64,000 bases of DNA from Hyparrhenia diplandra (lineage: Eukaryota > Streptophyta > Magnoliopsida > Poales > Poaceae). Positions within the stretch are counted from its first letter, which is position 1. Each line of letters starts with the position of its first letter. The stretch spans positions 62,001 through 126,000 of the forward strand of contig JADLZK010011197.1 in the NCBI GenBank assembly GCA_015847255.1, read 5' to 3'. Under the pieces are notes generated by a model. It was not told where the DNA came from, did not search any database, and saw only the letters and a program-made list of their open reading frames with translations. The translations under genes were made by a program, and so were the position numbers. Below are positions 24,992 to 35,369 of the stretch, piece by piece.

Positions 24992-27900
24992 CTATGGAGA
25001 ACCAAGATGTACCGTGTGTTTGATTCCTGTAGCTTGTGCAGATGCCATGAATTCTTCCTTCAAGTTGTTCAGTCTCTTCTCAAACTTTAAGGAATGTGTA
25101 CCCATACTACTATTGATATGGTTCTCCAGTGGAGCATCTTTCAGCATAGCCACGGTATCCTGAACCAATATATGACAGATTGCTCCCAAGCGTCTTAGAG
25201 CATCAAGAAACGAGACAATAGTGTCTATCTCGATTCTCTTATTGTATGCATCCTTGGCAACGTTAAGAAAGATAGGTGTGTATGTCCTGACCATCTATGG
25301 TTTAGATAATGTCAGATCGATATTGCGTCTCAAAGAGCCATGAGTTTAATCATGAAAATTATTACCTGGTTTATTGTATCTTGGGAAAATTCAGGAGTAT
25401 CAAGGTCTAAGCTTGCCATATTCATAAGATCCTAGATAGTTTAGCACAATGTGGAAGTAAAGACAAGTAAACAATGAATGCAAACAACATATAAATAAAG
25501 TAGACAAACAACATAGTCACTGCCACGTACCATGACCCTGGAAGCTAAATCTAGAGCTTTTTGTGCTTCTGCGCAAACAATTAGGGCCATTACCTTGTTG
25601 TTCACGTCCTACATTCGCCAAACAAAGATGAAAACAAGTAAATTAAACCATCGATTGGTTGATTTCTGGCACAACATTTTTTTTTCAAATCAGTTACTGA
25701 CATAATAAAAATGAGTTTAACCTGATCATTAGCACGGGAAGAAGCGATCCCTATCATGTATTTAGAATTTTTGTCCCTTTCGATGGGGAACATATCGGGG
25801 CCTCACGCTTAGAAACAAAAGTTGCGCGTAAGAAATAACAAAATTACGGCACCTACTCGATAGTCCCCGCGTCGCCCTCCACACGGGCGGCGGGCGGAAC
25901 CCTAGCCGCCGCCGCGCTCCCCTCCTCCCCCACTTCCCAAGGCGCCGCCGCCGGGCGGGCCGCTGCAAGGCCGCGCTGGCGGGATGGCGGCGGGTGGGGC
26001 AACTTCCTTCAGCGGCGGTGGTGTGGCGCCGACTTGCGGGCGGCGGCGCTTGCCTTGCTCGAGCCGCGTGGGGCTCGGCGAGGCCGGCCGACGGTGACCA
26101 CGGCCGGCGCTGCCGGCAGCCGGCGAAGCGCAGGTGTGGATGGCGGCGGCGGCGGCGGCGGTTCCTCTTTCGCCGCCAACGAAGCCCCCATCCCTCTCGG
26201 TGTCGCTTTCTGGGCGGGGCGGCTTTGGATCGGTGGTTTCGGCGGTCGGATCCGGCGGTTCCGCACGGGAGGGCGGCGATGGTGGTGCGGGCACGCGAGG
26301 ACACCTACGCGAGACCTTGGGCACTAGGTCCTCGCCATGCGGCAAGATCTGGGACCCTTGCGGCTGGGGCGGCGCTAGCGTCAGGATGGCGGAGAACCTC
26401 TCCTCCGCATCCCCGGTTTTCTTCGGCCGCGTTGTGGCTCACGGTGGCGGCCGGTGCGGCCGGCGACGCGGCGGTGGTGGCTTGGCATGTGCGGGCGTTG
26501 GGGGCAGCACTCCTCTCTGCAGATCCCTCCCCCCATGGCCAAGTCGGTCCCTAGTTCGGTGTCCATGGGGCCGGCGGGGTTTCCGCCTGCTCCGGTGGTC
26601 CACGGGGCTCCCGGTGAGCGTGATGCTCCGGGTCGAGCCGCCAGTGGAGACTGTGGCGCGGCGGGGGCCGAGGCGATCGCGGGGGCTCCCGGTGAGCACG
26701 TGTGCTCTCGAGGTTGAGCCGCTGTGGAGGTTCCGTGGCGAAGCGAAGATGAAGGTCAGCGCGGGCGTCGACAGCGGACACGCGGCGGCGGGGGTGTTTT
26801 TTTTGGTTTCTTCGGCCGTCGTCGCCATGGGTGTGGCCGATGCAGCCCTAGCGGCTGCGAGTGTAGCCGGGCGTGCCGATCCTCCCTCGCGAGGTTTGCG
26901 GGATGGCTAGCGGCGGCGGTGGCGATTTGCTTGGATCCGAAGCTATCGCGACATCGTACTAGGGTCGTTTGGAAGCTTGGCGATGGCGGCGCTCATGGCG
27001 CCGTCTACCCGTTTGGGGGCATCGCGTCCTAGTCCTTTCCACGGGTGTGAACCCGGTCCGTTTTGGACGGGGGGGGCGGCGTTTCGAACGCCGTAACCTT
27101 CTTTGGCGCGTTGCCGTAGGTTAGACTAGGCTAGGCTTCTCCGGATCCACTCCTTCTTTGGGTTGTCGTTTCTCTGTTGCATCGGGCGTGGGTGCGGTTT
27201 TGGCCCGGTTTCCCTCAAAAGCTGGGTCAATCTTCTTCTTATTAATCCAAAGCCGAAACAGCTTGTTCCTGGATCTTTCAAAAAAAAAAAAAATAACAAA
27301 ATTAAATAAAACAATACAAAAGCTTTATAATGATAACAAGCTAAATGATTAAAATTAGGATGATTATAGGTGAGAGCCTAATTGGAATATAGTTGTTAAT
27401 ACTAGCTATAAATTAATTAAATGTGCCCTTGGTGTCGTTGCAATATATCTTAAAATTTCACAAGGCCTGCATTTCATTCGTTGAGCTCCACTGCGACACT
27501 AGTCTTTGCACAATCGCCTTAAGATTTAAACCCACACCAACCAAACTAAAAGTCAAACATGACATGGTTTTCAATATATCCTTGACTATTATTTCCTATT
27601 CAATGCAAGTGGAGCGACATATAAATGCGGCTACAACGACAAGATTGAAGTGGCCCAACTGTCCCTAATAGTTTTTACCTATGATATACTCCTACATATA
27701 ATGATTTGTATCAAGGCCGGTTTCGAGCTCTCTAGTTATTTATGTAATCAAACATTTCCTATTTAAATCTATTTATAGAACCCAGTGAATTTATGAGGTT
27801 GTGAAAGTACCTTTGAAGATATATCAACTATGTAGGCATTTTTTAATGTTTGAGAACTAAATATTTTTAATACACTCTTTGTTTGATAAGTAAAATTGCC

Positions 27901-28386
27901 ATTACTAGATGAAAATCAGAGTCAGAAAAAAATTTATTTGAAAAAGAGTGAAAAGGGATTGTCTCGACTATGATTATTTAAAGCGACCAAAACTTACCAA
28001 GCCCATGGAAGCACAAAAAGCCGCATGTTTCTTGCGTACCTCCTCGTCTTGGGCGTCCTCAGCGTTGACAAAGGGGATGTCGATGCCTGCTCCCTAAAAT
28101 ACCAAGTGGAAAACATTAGTTTCATTAAGAAAACGTCGAATTTTAGGGCCGGCTTATTTACCCAATCAGGTTCGTCGTCATCCGACTCTGGCTCAGGCTC
28201 ACGGTGTCGATGACAGCGGGAGTTGAACTGAACACGCGTGCGGTCTTGAACCCTCCTCACCGGCGCCGTGGATTGGCACAACGGATGGACGCGCACGGCC
28301 CTACTAGTCGGCCGCGCGCCATGAGACGCCACGGCGGCAACGGCCGCCGTAGGAAACCAGGATCCGGCGCAGAGCGGGAGCGGCAT
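24992..28386 (-). CDS. uncharacterised gene A, six exons, plastid-type N terminus
   Basis: I do not recognise this gene. On the minus strand the exons are 28386-28162, 28093-27998, 25807-25722, 25608-25531, 25431-25366 and 25294-24992, all with good GT-AG borders and phase 0. The N terminus (about 60 residues) is rich in Ala, Arg, Val and Ser with almost no acidic residues, like a plastid transit peptide. An acidic stretch (EPESDDDEPDW) follows, then a helical body with words such as GIDIPFVNAEDAQDEE, MIGIASSRANDQ and VMALIVCAEAQKALDLASRV, and a helical C-terminal half ending HTVHLGSP. Exon 3 is one base short: GGCCCCGATATG would need another G to keep the frame on both sides. The second intron holds a 1.4-kb retroelement. 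The body resembles gene B next door in several places, so the two may be old tandem paralogues. Confidence 0.68.
25847..27290 (+). mobile_element. non-LTR (LINE-like) retroelement insertion in gene A intron 2
   Basis: The 1,444-bp segment is flanked by a perfect 14-bp direct repeat AAATAACAAAATTA (25833-25846 and 27291-27304). It ends in a run of A residues directly before the right repeat, the hallmark of target-primed reverse transcription. The left part is very GC-rich, like the 5' regions of grass LINEs. The right end, with TCTTCTTATTAATCC shortly before the A tail, also looks like a grass LINE 3' end. No reverse transcriptase is encoded, so it is truncated, internally deleted or non-autonomous. 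Long open frames inside (for example 26134-26910, + strand) are composition effects. It lies antisense to gene A. Confidence 0.85.
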
Positions 28387-29033
28387 GAGTATGTTACATT
28401 GTCGAGTTTCGGAGCGCCTGCTGCCTTTTTGTTATCGGAGAAGGTTGGAGTAGAGATTGGTTTTAATTTGGCATGACTTGGACTGCATACGGTCGCGGAG
28501 TCCAACTAATTGCCGTGAGACGTACGGGGCAGTTAATTTATTTAATTAGCGCAAGCTAGAGGAGACCGCGCGCGTGACACCTGAAATACTCGTAGTGCCA
28601 GCACGTCCCCGCTTTCGGCTGAAAGCGGGACTCAATCATCATCACCGCTTCACCGATTTCATTATGACATGTCAAACATTGAACAATGCTTACAGAGGTA
28701 ATTTGTTTTTTCCCATAGAAACGCGGGCACGATCCTACCTATAGTCATAGATAGAAAGGCATAAATATTCGAGGAAAACTGAAAGATACGATGATGATGA
28801 TTAACACTGATTTCTGAAACGATTTTAACTGATAATCGAGCGAGTACGACAGATAGATGAACCGTGGACCAATAACATGCCAGAGTCTTACTACTACTAA
28901 AGCTATAGCAGCTTAGCTATAACAGAAATCGAGATACAGAAGCAGGATAAAACATCGATCCACAACGGCAAACACTGGCCGATGGCATGGTAAATCTAAG
29001 CACGAGACAAAGCATCGGTACGTACACAGGTTG
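28387..29033. other. spacer between gene A promoter and gene B 3' end
   Basis: The two genes run in the same direction (-). This 650-bp stretch therefore contains the gene B 3' region (low end) and the gene A promoter (high end). It is AT-rich below 28990 with an A/T-rich box near 28533-28545. No other feature is seen. Confidence 0.5.
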
Positions 29034-31049
29034 TCAATCATCAAACCAATACTCAGCACCGGAGATCATCATGTCAATGTCCTTCTTCACAGCTTTGTAA
29101 AGGTTGTCGAGCATAGCAAACACCAGCGCCTATATTGCATCAAGAGAGAAAAACATGGATCGTGAGTACGACAAAGTTACGTTTCCTTCTTCTAGTATCA
29201 TTGCATTGCATCAGTACAAAACATAAAGGTTGTTTGGGCGCTTGCCTCGACTCCGTGATTCATGGGGAACACCGGAGCACTGAAGGGGATAAGAGAACTC
29301 TTGGCCGCCTTTATGTCGAGAGGGAGCCGGGTTTTGCACCCAAAGGACACCATCTCAAGGACGACGTACAGCTTCTGTGCGATGACCAACGCCATCCCCA
29401 TGCTGGCGCGGCCATCAGTCGCCCTCGACCTGACTACGGCAAAAGCCATATGTGACCCCCAAAAGGCCTGCACGAGAGAACAACAGTCAGATGATTGATA
29501 GATATATATAGGTACGATGGTGTGGCAACAACCGATCGGAAATTTTAACCTCACAATCAATCACAGGGAATAATTAATCTATTTGTCATGTGTTCCCACA
29601 AACACCCTAAATAACAACATAAACAACCTGATCATCACATAGAACAGATTAAACATGAATACCACTTCTACTAACCAGAATCACACCAGCACAGAGATCA
29701 CATCGCAACAGGACTGTACTCCTGATCACATAGGAACACATATAATATATTAAGAAAATGGCCCTGATAACACAGCCTAACACATGGCAGTTCCTTCAGA
29801 GATTTCCATAAACACAACGCAGACACCACCAAGGCACCAAGCCGACCAACTAGATCCCAAGTTTCCAACCAACAGCCAGAGGAATTAATCAACAGAATGG
29901 AAATATGTTCAAAAAACAACCGATCGGGAAAAAAAAGGCACCTTGTCCAGTCGGCGCCTTTCAGCGTCAGGCAGGCGGCGCATGGCATCATAGTTCAGGG
30001 CAATGCATCTCTCATCGATCTCCTTAAGCTTGTCCTGGATTGCCTTCTCTTCCTTGGACAGGGGGATGGGCAGCGGGATGAAGTGCCCGAGCATGTCATC
30101 AAACTGTTCGGAGCGATACTTGTACATCTTCTCAAAGTACTCCTACAGAGGCATGATCGAGAAAACAAGTTGTTATAAGAGGGAGAGAAAGAAATCCAAG
30201 CGAACCGTAACAAGAGGAAGAGGAAATATATATGTGCGCTTAAACTTACATCCTGCATGTCAGCCATGCTGGGAGGATCAATGCCGTCCTTGGCGCACGC
30301 ATCCTTGGCATCGCTGCCCGAGGCCTTGCAAACCAAGAAGGATCAAAGGACAAGAAAGAAAAGAAACCAGTTCAGTACTACAAATTCTCCAAGTACTCCT
30401 ACAGAGGACACGAAAATATATTCACGCCTAAACTTACATCATCCTGCTTGTCACCACCCATGCTGGGAGGATCAACGCCGTCCTTGGCGCATGCCGCCTT
30501 AACATCTCTGCCCGAAGCCTGGCAAACCAAAGTCCAAAAGGATAAAGTGTTCATTCAGAAAATTGAAGCAGGCAGACAAAAGGACTTTATCTTTCCTTAC
30601 AGAAGGAGACCGGGTTCGGCAGAAACAAAAAAAACCAGAGAGCGAAGCAAAAGTTTACTAAAAATTCTTTCAACAGTAAGGAGAGGAATAGTACAAACAG
30701 AGTGGAAAGAAGAAGAAAAAACCCCAGAAAAATATTGATCAAGCGAGAGCATGTAGAAGAAGAACCTATTTTAAAAGAAAGAGGAGCGCGTTTATAAGGA
30801 TAGCATGTAGAGCAACTAACCCCGCCGTGGCCAGCCCCGACCCCGAGGCGGTGAGCACGCCCGGACGGGAGGGCAGCGGCGGCGAGCACGCGAGGACGGG
30901 AGAGCAGCGGCCCGCCGGCGAGCACGAGCGGAGACGTCAGCGGCGCCGCGAGCATGAGCGGGCGGGAGGGTAGCGGCGCGGCGAGCACACGAGGACGGGG
31001 AGGGCATCAGCGACGCTGCGGCGGTGGAGAGAGCAAACGCCATAGCCAT
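29034..31049 (-). CDS. uncharacterised gene B with internally duplicated exon
   Basis: I do not recognise this gene. Minus-strand exons: 31049-30821, 30518-30438, 30324-30250, 30142-29942, 29467-29246, 29129-29034. Exon 1 is Ala/Arg/Ser-rich, like a plastid transit peptide. Exons 2 and 3 are near-duplicates (ASGRDVKAACAKDGVDPPSM and ASGSDAKDACAKDGIDPPSM). Exon 4 encodes a charged segment with EYFEKMYKYRSEQFDDM, PLPIPLSKEEKAIQD and RRLPDAERRRLDK. Exon 5 has HMAFAVVRSRATDGRASMGM, and the product ends SGAEYWFDD. Intron 5 uses a GC-AG pair (donor GCAAGC after 29246). Exon 1 read from the ATG at 31049 is out of phase with exon 2, whereas the frame beginning near 30988 is in phase, so a one-base error or a different start is likely. 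A TATA box lies 75 bp upstream of the ATG. The only resemblance I see is to gene A. Confidence 0.68.
29666..29897 (-). repeat. inverted copy of the CKS1 3' segment in gene B intron 4
   Basis: Read on the minus strand, these 232 bp match 19845-20051 closely along their length. A short internal duplication (CTTGGTG) and an extra stretch near the far end make this copy longer. It lies wholly within the intron between gene B exons 4 and 5 and is in the sense direction of gene B. No CKS1 coding sequence accompanies it. Confidence 0.92.
30120..30518 (-). repeat. tandem duplication covering a gene B exon and its downstream intron
   Basis: Exon copies 30518-30438 and 30324-30250 are similar along their length. 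The following intron and the first bases of the next exon (GAGTACTT, preceded by a CTGTAG acceptor) are also present after both copies, near 30400 and near 30142. The duplication unit is therefore about 190-250 bp. It created an extra phase-0 exon of 27 codons that can be spliced in without shifting the frame. Confidence 0.85.
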
Positions 31050-31121
31050 GGTGGTTTCGATGAGGAAGAAGGAAGAGGGACGTGGAGAGAGGAATGGTCT
31101 GACTGGTGCGGTTACATAGGC

Positions 31122-31130
31122 TTATATATA
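31122..31130 (-). promoter_or_regulatory. TATA box of gene B
   Basis: TATATATAA on the minus strand lies about 75 bp upstream of the ATG at 31049. It supports a real transcription unit here and a short leader. Confidence 0.6.
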
Positions 31131-31633
31131 GCGGCTGGGTGCCACCGGCGTGATGGTTGCCAGACAAACGTTTGATTCTCTGTGCACAGGCCAGCCTGCC
31201 ACACCCCTCTCCAACCCAAGTTTCTTCCCTCTTCCCTGATGCTTGGCAGCCAAGCTAATTTCCTACTTAGCATTTAGCAACATTGTTGGCTTTGTATTGG
31301 AGTGTTTGGCCGGTATTATTCACGGCCGCTGCTACTGCTATCCGGTGCCGCTACTCAGTTGCTTAGCCACAAAACATTGTTGATACAATAGGTCTGAAGC
31401 GCGCGCTATTGCTATCGATGCTTAGTTTTGTACCCTCTCGCACTTTGTAATCCTGTGCGCCACGGAACTGCAATCGTTGCTTAGCAGTCTTTCATTAGTT
31501 TTTTGGCATCAAAGGTAAATTATTCAGGTGCAGATACTCATCCCCCGGCTATTTTCTTAATAAGAAAAAAAAAACAAGAGATTCACTGTGGGTGGCGCCA
31601 TGTGTCACGACCCGGATCAAGGCCGTGACGGTA

Positions 31634-31905
31634 AGAGCAAGGCTTATGGTTTCGCTCGCTGCCGGCTGAAAGAACGCCAGCGTGGAGAGCATTTAATGCA
31701 GCAGCGGCCAGCGGCACCGAGCAGCGCAACACATGAGCCAATGAGCAGCGAGTGCAGCAGCATCACAACCAATGGGAGCTGCATGCATGCGCATCCGCCC
31801 GCTTGAGCCGGCGTCTCGCGAATCGCTCGCTCCACTCTCTCTCCTGCTTCCTCTCCCCTCCACGTAAGATGTCGCCGGCTACTCGCCTATTATTATACTT
31901 GCTCT
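31634..31905. mobile_element. MITE-like element (about 270 bp)
   Basis: The ends read AGAGCAAGGCTTAT (left) and ATTATACTTGCTCT (right), imperfect terminal inverted repeats of a type common in grass genomes. The interior is GC-rich and non-coding. I could not fix a target-site duplication. Confidence 0.5.
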
Positions 31906-32199
31906 AAGTGGATTGGACGGAATCTAGGAAAAAAAGCACGGATCAAAGGTAGAAGAAGCACGAGCAGGGATAGTTCAGACGAATCTTAGTTTCAGAGTTC
32001 AGGGTTCAGGTTCAAAATGGCGATGACCGACGACGACGGTTACAAGAGGGATTTATTCCCCAAAAAGCCCTAAACAACTTCAAAGCGATCCATTAGCCAC
32101 TTCCCGGCTCTTCGTTCCCCGTTGCCGGTCTTGACACCATGCATGGGTGGTAACGGATCATAGCTATTGTGCCTCCTTCATAGTCATAGCTTGTTTTAG

Positions 32200-33480
32200 A
32201 TAATGGAAAATATATTTCCGGCTCCATTCATCCTCACTTGAGGATGCATCAGGCCATAATTATTACAAAAGGTAGCCAGCGATACAAGTATAAGACCTAA
32301 CGTTAATGGAACAACATTGGTACAACTAAAAAACTAATGAAAAAAATACATTTCCAATAAGGAACTCGACTTTCTATGTGAAGTCAACTCCAAAAGGATA
32401 TAACCACCAACTCAATAAATCGCTGCTAAAAAGCACGTCCGGCGAGATCTAGAGCATACTAAAAGATTGTGGGACACCGACCACCATTGGAGACTCCGGA
32501 TACTGTAACCTGGCAACGGTACGTATGAAGCACCTGGTACATGTGAAAGGGACCCACCAACTCGATGTCGGCACCAAAGCTGACAACCCATGAGATCTTC
32601 CAAAAGCGGCGTTTCCAACGAGAAGATGACATCCAAAGGCGCCATCATCGCTCAACCCGGATACACTAGTGTTGGGTTTACACCCGAGAGAGATCCTCAT
32701 CAAGGACAAGGCGGCGCCTCAAAGAAGGAAAATGGCGTCTAAAGGTGTCACTGCCGTCAAAACATAGTAGCACTGCCATTGCCTCCAGGAGCCATGTCGT
32801 TACGCCAAACGCCAGCGACATGAACCATCGCTGGATCAACTATCAAATCCGAAAACTAGACGCCCAACGAAGCTATCCCCTCGCGACGTCGAAATCACCA
32901 AAGACGGACTACGCCTATCGCTGGAGCAGTACAGCCGGTGTGGGGAGGGACAGGTAGAGCACCGCCCCGAACACCAAACACGGGCCACCGCGGACCTGCC
33001 TTCATTCGTGCTCCTATCGCACCGCCACCATACCGCCGCACCACCGCTCGCTCGCTACACCACCAGCGACATATGGCGCCACCGCAGAACCGCCATCCCG
33101 GCTGGATCCGGTCAACCAGGCATCCGGCCGCCCAGAGATCGGGTGCCCATCGGGCATGCGTAGCCCACGGCGTCGTCAAGGCCGTCGTCCCTACAACCTT
33201 CCGATCTAGCCAATCTTTGAGAGGACCACGGCGCCGGCGCCCTACGGTGGAGACATGGGAGGAAATGGGGAAGAGGGAAGGAGTGCCCACGCCACCCCTT
33301 CACCGCCACCATCACGGCAGGCCACTCAACCTTGTCGGTGGCCTACTCCGGCAAGAATGTGGGGAGAGGCGAGAGGTGCGGCAGCTAGGGTTTGGCCGCC
33401 CCGGCGTGGGGCTGAGAGAGAATGTGGTTTTCTCTTTCACAATCATAACTAATACTAGGAGAATTTCGCGCGTTGTGGGT
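32200..33480. other. repetitive retroelement-like segment
   Basis: The composition and wording resemble GC-rich 5' or 3' portions of grass retroelements. One end is A/T-rich, and the centre is a GC-rich block rich in CACC and CGCC words (32900-33400). There are open frames in several phases but no codon-level coding signal. I cannot define the ends or the family. Confidence 0.3.
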
Positions 33481-33781
33481 ATGAAAAGTAATATAAAAAA
33501 GAATTAAATTACTAATCACTAAGAATTAGAAGATATATATGTTTTTACAGATATGTTATTATGATATAAAAAACATAATATTAAATATATAATACACAAA
33601 TTCTCAGCAATGAAATCAACTTCCTCACGTAAGGGAAAGTTCAACCGAATGTAAACTGCATAATCTCCAAAAAAAAACTGAATGTAATCTGCACAACGCA
33701 TATGGTAATTCCTAGTACTTGGGCTGCAGAGAAATATATAGATAAAATAATATGCTAGGTAATTAGACCATGCCAATTACT

Positions 33782-34480
33782 TCACACCTGCAGGCCCATT
33801 TATGTGCAGCAGGCCCATTTACGGGTAGTTGGCTCCATTCATCATTCACGTTCTCGAACTCTCTCTGTTCGGTCGTTCCCAGCGCCGCCGCCAGCCGCTC
33901 GCTCAAAGAACTTCCCCAGAGCAGCGCCGCCACCAATCAAACTGCGCCGCTCGATCCAAGAGGCGCCGCCGTCTGATGAGGAGAGCTCTCGTCGCCACTG
34001 TCCATCACGGAGAGGCTGCGCTGCTCAACCCTAGCGCTCCGCCGTCCGACGTGGGAGGCCGGAGTTTGCGCCGCCGGAGACCAGAGCGGTCTCGGCATCT
34101 TGCTGTCGCTGTCCGTCGTGGAGCTACTGCGCCGCTCGACCCCCGCACGCGCGCCGCCTTCGCCGTCCGACGTCGAGAGGCCGCGTCATCACCGTCCGAC
34201 GCTGCTACTGGTACGCCCATCGGCCGCCTCCTCCGATTCACTCCTCTTGGTCTGATTTCCATTTATAGGGGGCGCAGTAGTGGACCACTTGGAGGTGGAG
34301 GGTCGGGGATGGGCGGGCGGGGTGCCTCAATCGGTGGAGGACGGCATGGAGGTGGATACGTTTCACTTAATTGATTTGATGATGCGTTTTTTCTCTCCTG
34401 CGTAGGAAAGGACTGAGTGGGCGGCTGCCGAGGCTTTGCACTTGCAGGACGGGGCTGCTGACGAGGAGCCATCCACGCTG
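33782..34480 (+). other. GC-rich block with degenerate internal repeats
   Basis: Between about 33970 and 34200 a unit of about 80-110 bp recurs imperfectly, with words such as GTCGCCACTGTCCATCACGG and GTCGCTGTCCGTCGTGG, each followed by a CGCCGTCCGACGT motif. The stretch is open in one frame (33829-34374) but gives a low-complexity Arg/Ala/Ser-rich product. It may be a gene leader, a captured exon, or simply repetitive DNA. I do not call a gene. Confidence 0.3.
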
Positions 34481-35147
34481 CTAACACGCCCAGCTATGAT
34501 TAACCTAGATTGCGATTTCTTAATTAAAATTTAGCCCGTCGGGAATCAGGAGAACTCCCAGTGGGGGCTCTGCTATAGGAGATTTAGATTTAGATTTAGA
34601 TCAGGTTCACAAATAAATAGTATTTTAGCCCAATTCTTTCACAAATAAATAGGCTAAATTATTAGATCCCTCACCACCGTAACCCTGAGCAGCAAGCGAT
34701 TATCACCGCACGTTCAAAAGGAGAGTTTGCTGCCTCTTTTTATTTTTTTTCTCCCTCGGGCCAGCGTTGGTTACGTGCACAAAGGCCAAAGCACAGCCAG
34801 CCGGGCACGCACGTCACGGCTGATATACATACTCCTGAGCCTGCTGCCTGCATACAGCTCTGCGAATTCCTTTTGACCGGCCGGGCCGGTAAGTAGAGCA
34901 CGTTGGTGAGCAACAGTCCAAACGTTGATGCCCCTCCTGTTCTTCTTAGAAAAGTAAGTAGATGTTGCGAGTTGAAAAAAAAAAAAGCAGGATTCATTTT
35001 TGGCTCCCAGCGTTCCAGGTGCACGTTTCGTACTTTCCCGTGGGTTGGTTGGTTCAGGTGCACGCCACTGCCTTGCGCTTAGTGTTGGTGTGTTGCTGGT
35101 GCATGCATCGCGCATGGGGATTGTCGTGTGGTGTGGCCCCGATCAAG

Positions 35148-35275
35148 GCCCTGTTCGGCGGGCTTTATCGTGCGTAGGTCGGATATTTTTTTCTCACAAA
35201 GACGCGTAGGTAAGCAGCCAGCCAGCAGATTCTCTCTCACAAAGATCACCAACCAAGCAACCGGCCCGAACAGGC
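35148..35275. mobile_element. hAT-type MITE remnant
   Basis: The left end CCCTGTTCGGCGGGCTTTAT and the right end GGCCCGAACAGG form inverted ends like the abundant grass element that begins with a CTGTTCGGC motif. The interior includes TCTCACAAAGA twice. No clear 8-bp target duplication is seen, so the element is probably eroded. Confidence 0.5.
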
Positions 35276-35287
35276 TCCAAATCAGCC

Positions 35288-35369
35288 GGTGGAGAAGTAT
35301 CCTGCCCCGGGATGCATGGGGTCTTCGGGTTGAAATAGAGTACTGGTGGAGAAGTATCCTGCCCCCGGA
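35288..35369. repeat. 57-bp-period short direct repeat
   Basis: GGTGGAGAAGTATCCTGCCC occurs at 35288 and again at 35345. Each copy is followed by a CGGRATG-like word. It lies in the gene-poor region and has no evident role. Confidence 0.85.

Noticed and set aside
26134..26910. 258-codon open frame
   Set aside because: It lies wholly in the GC-rich retroelement insertion. Equally long frames exist in the other phases, as expected from composition.
33829..34374. 181-codon open frame with internal repeats
   Set aside because: The product is low complexity, and the internal repeats are seen at DNA level in a GC-rich block. No domain, promoter or 3' partner was found.
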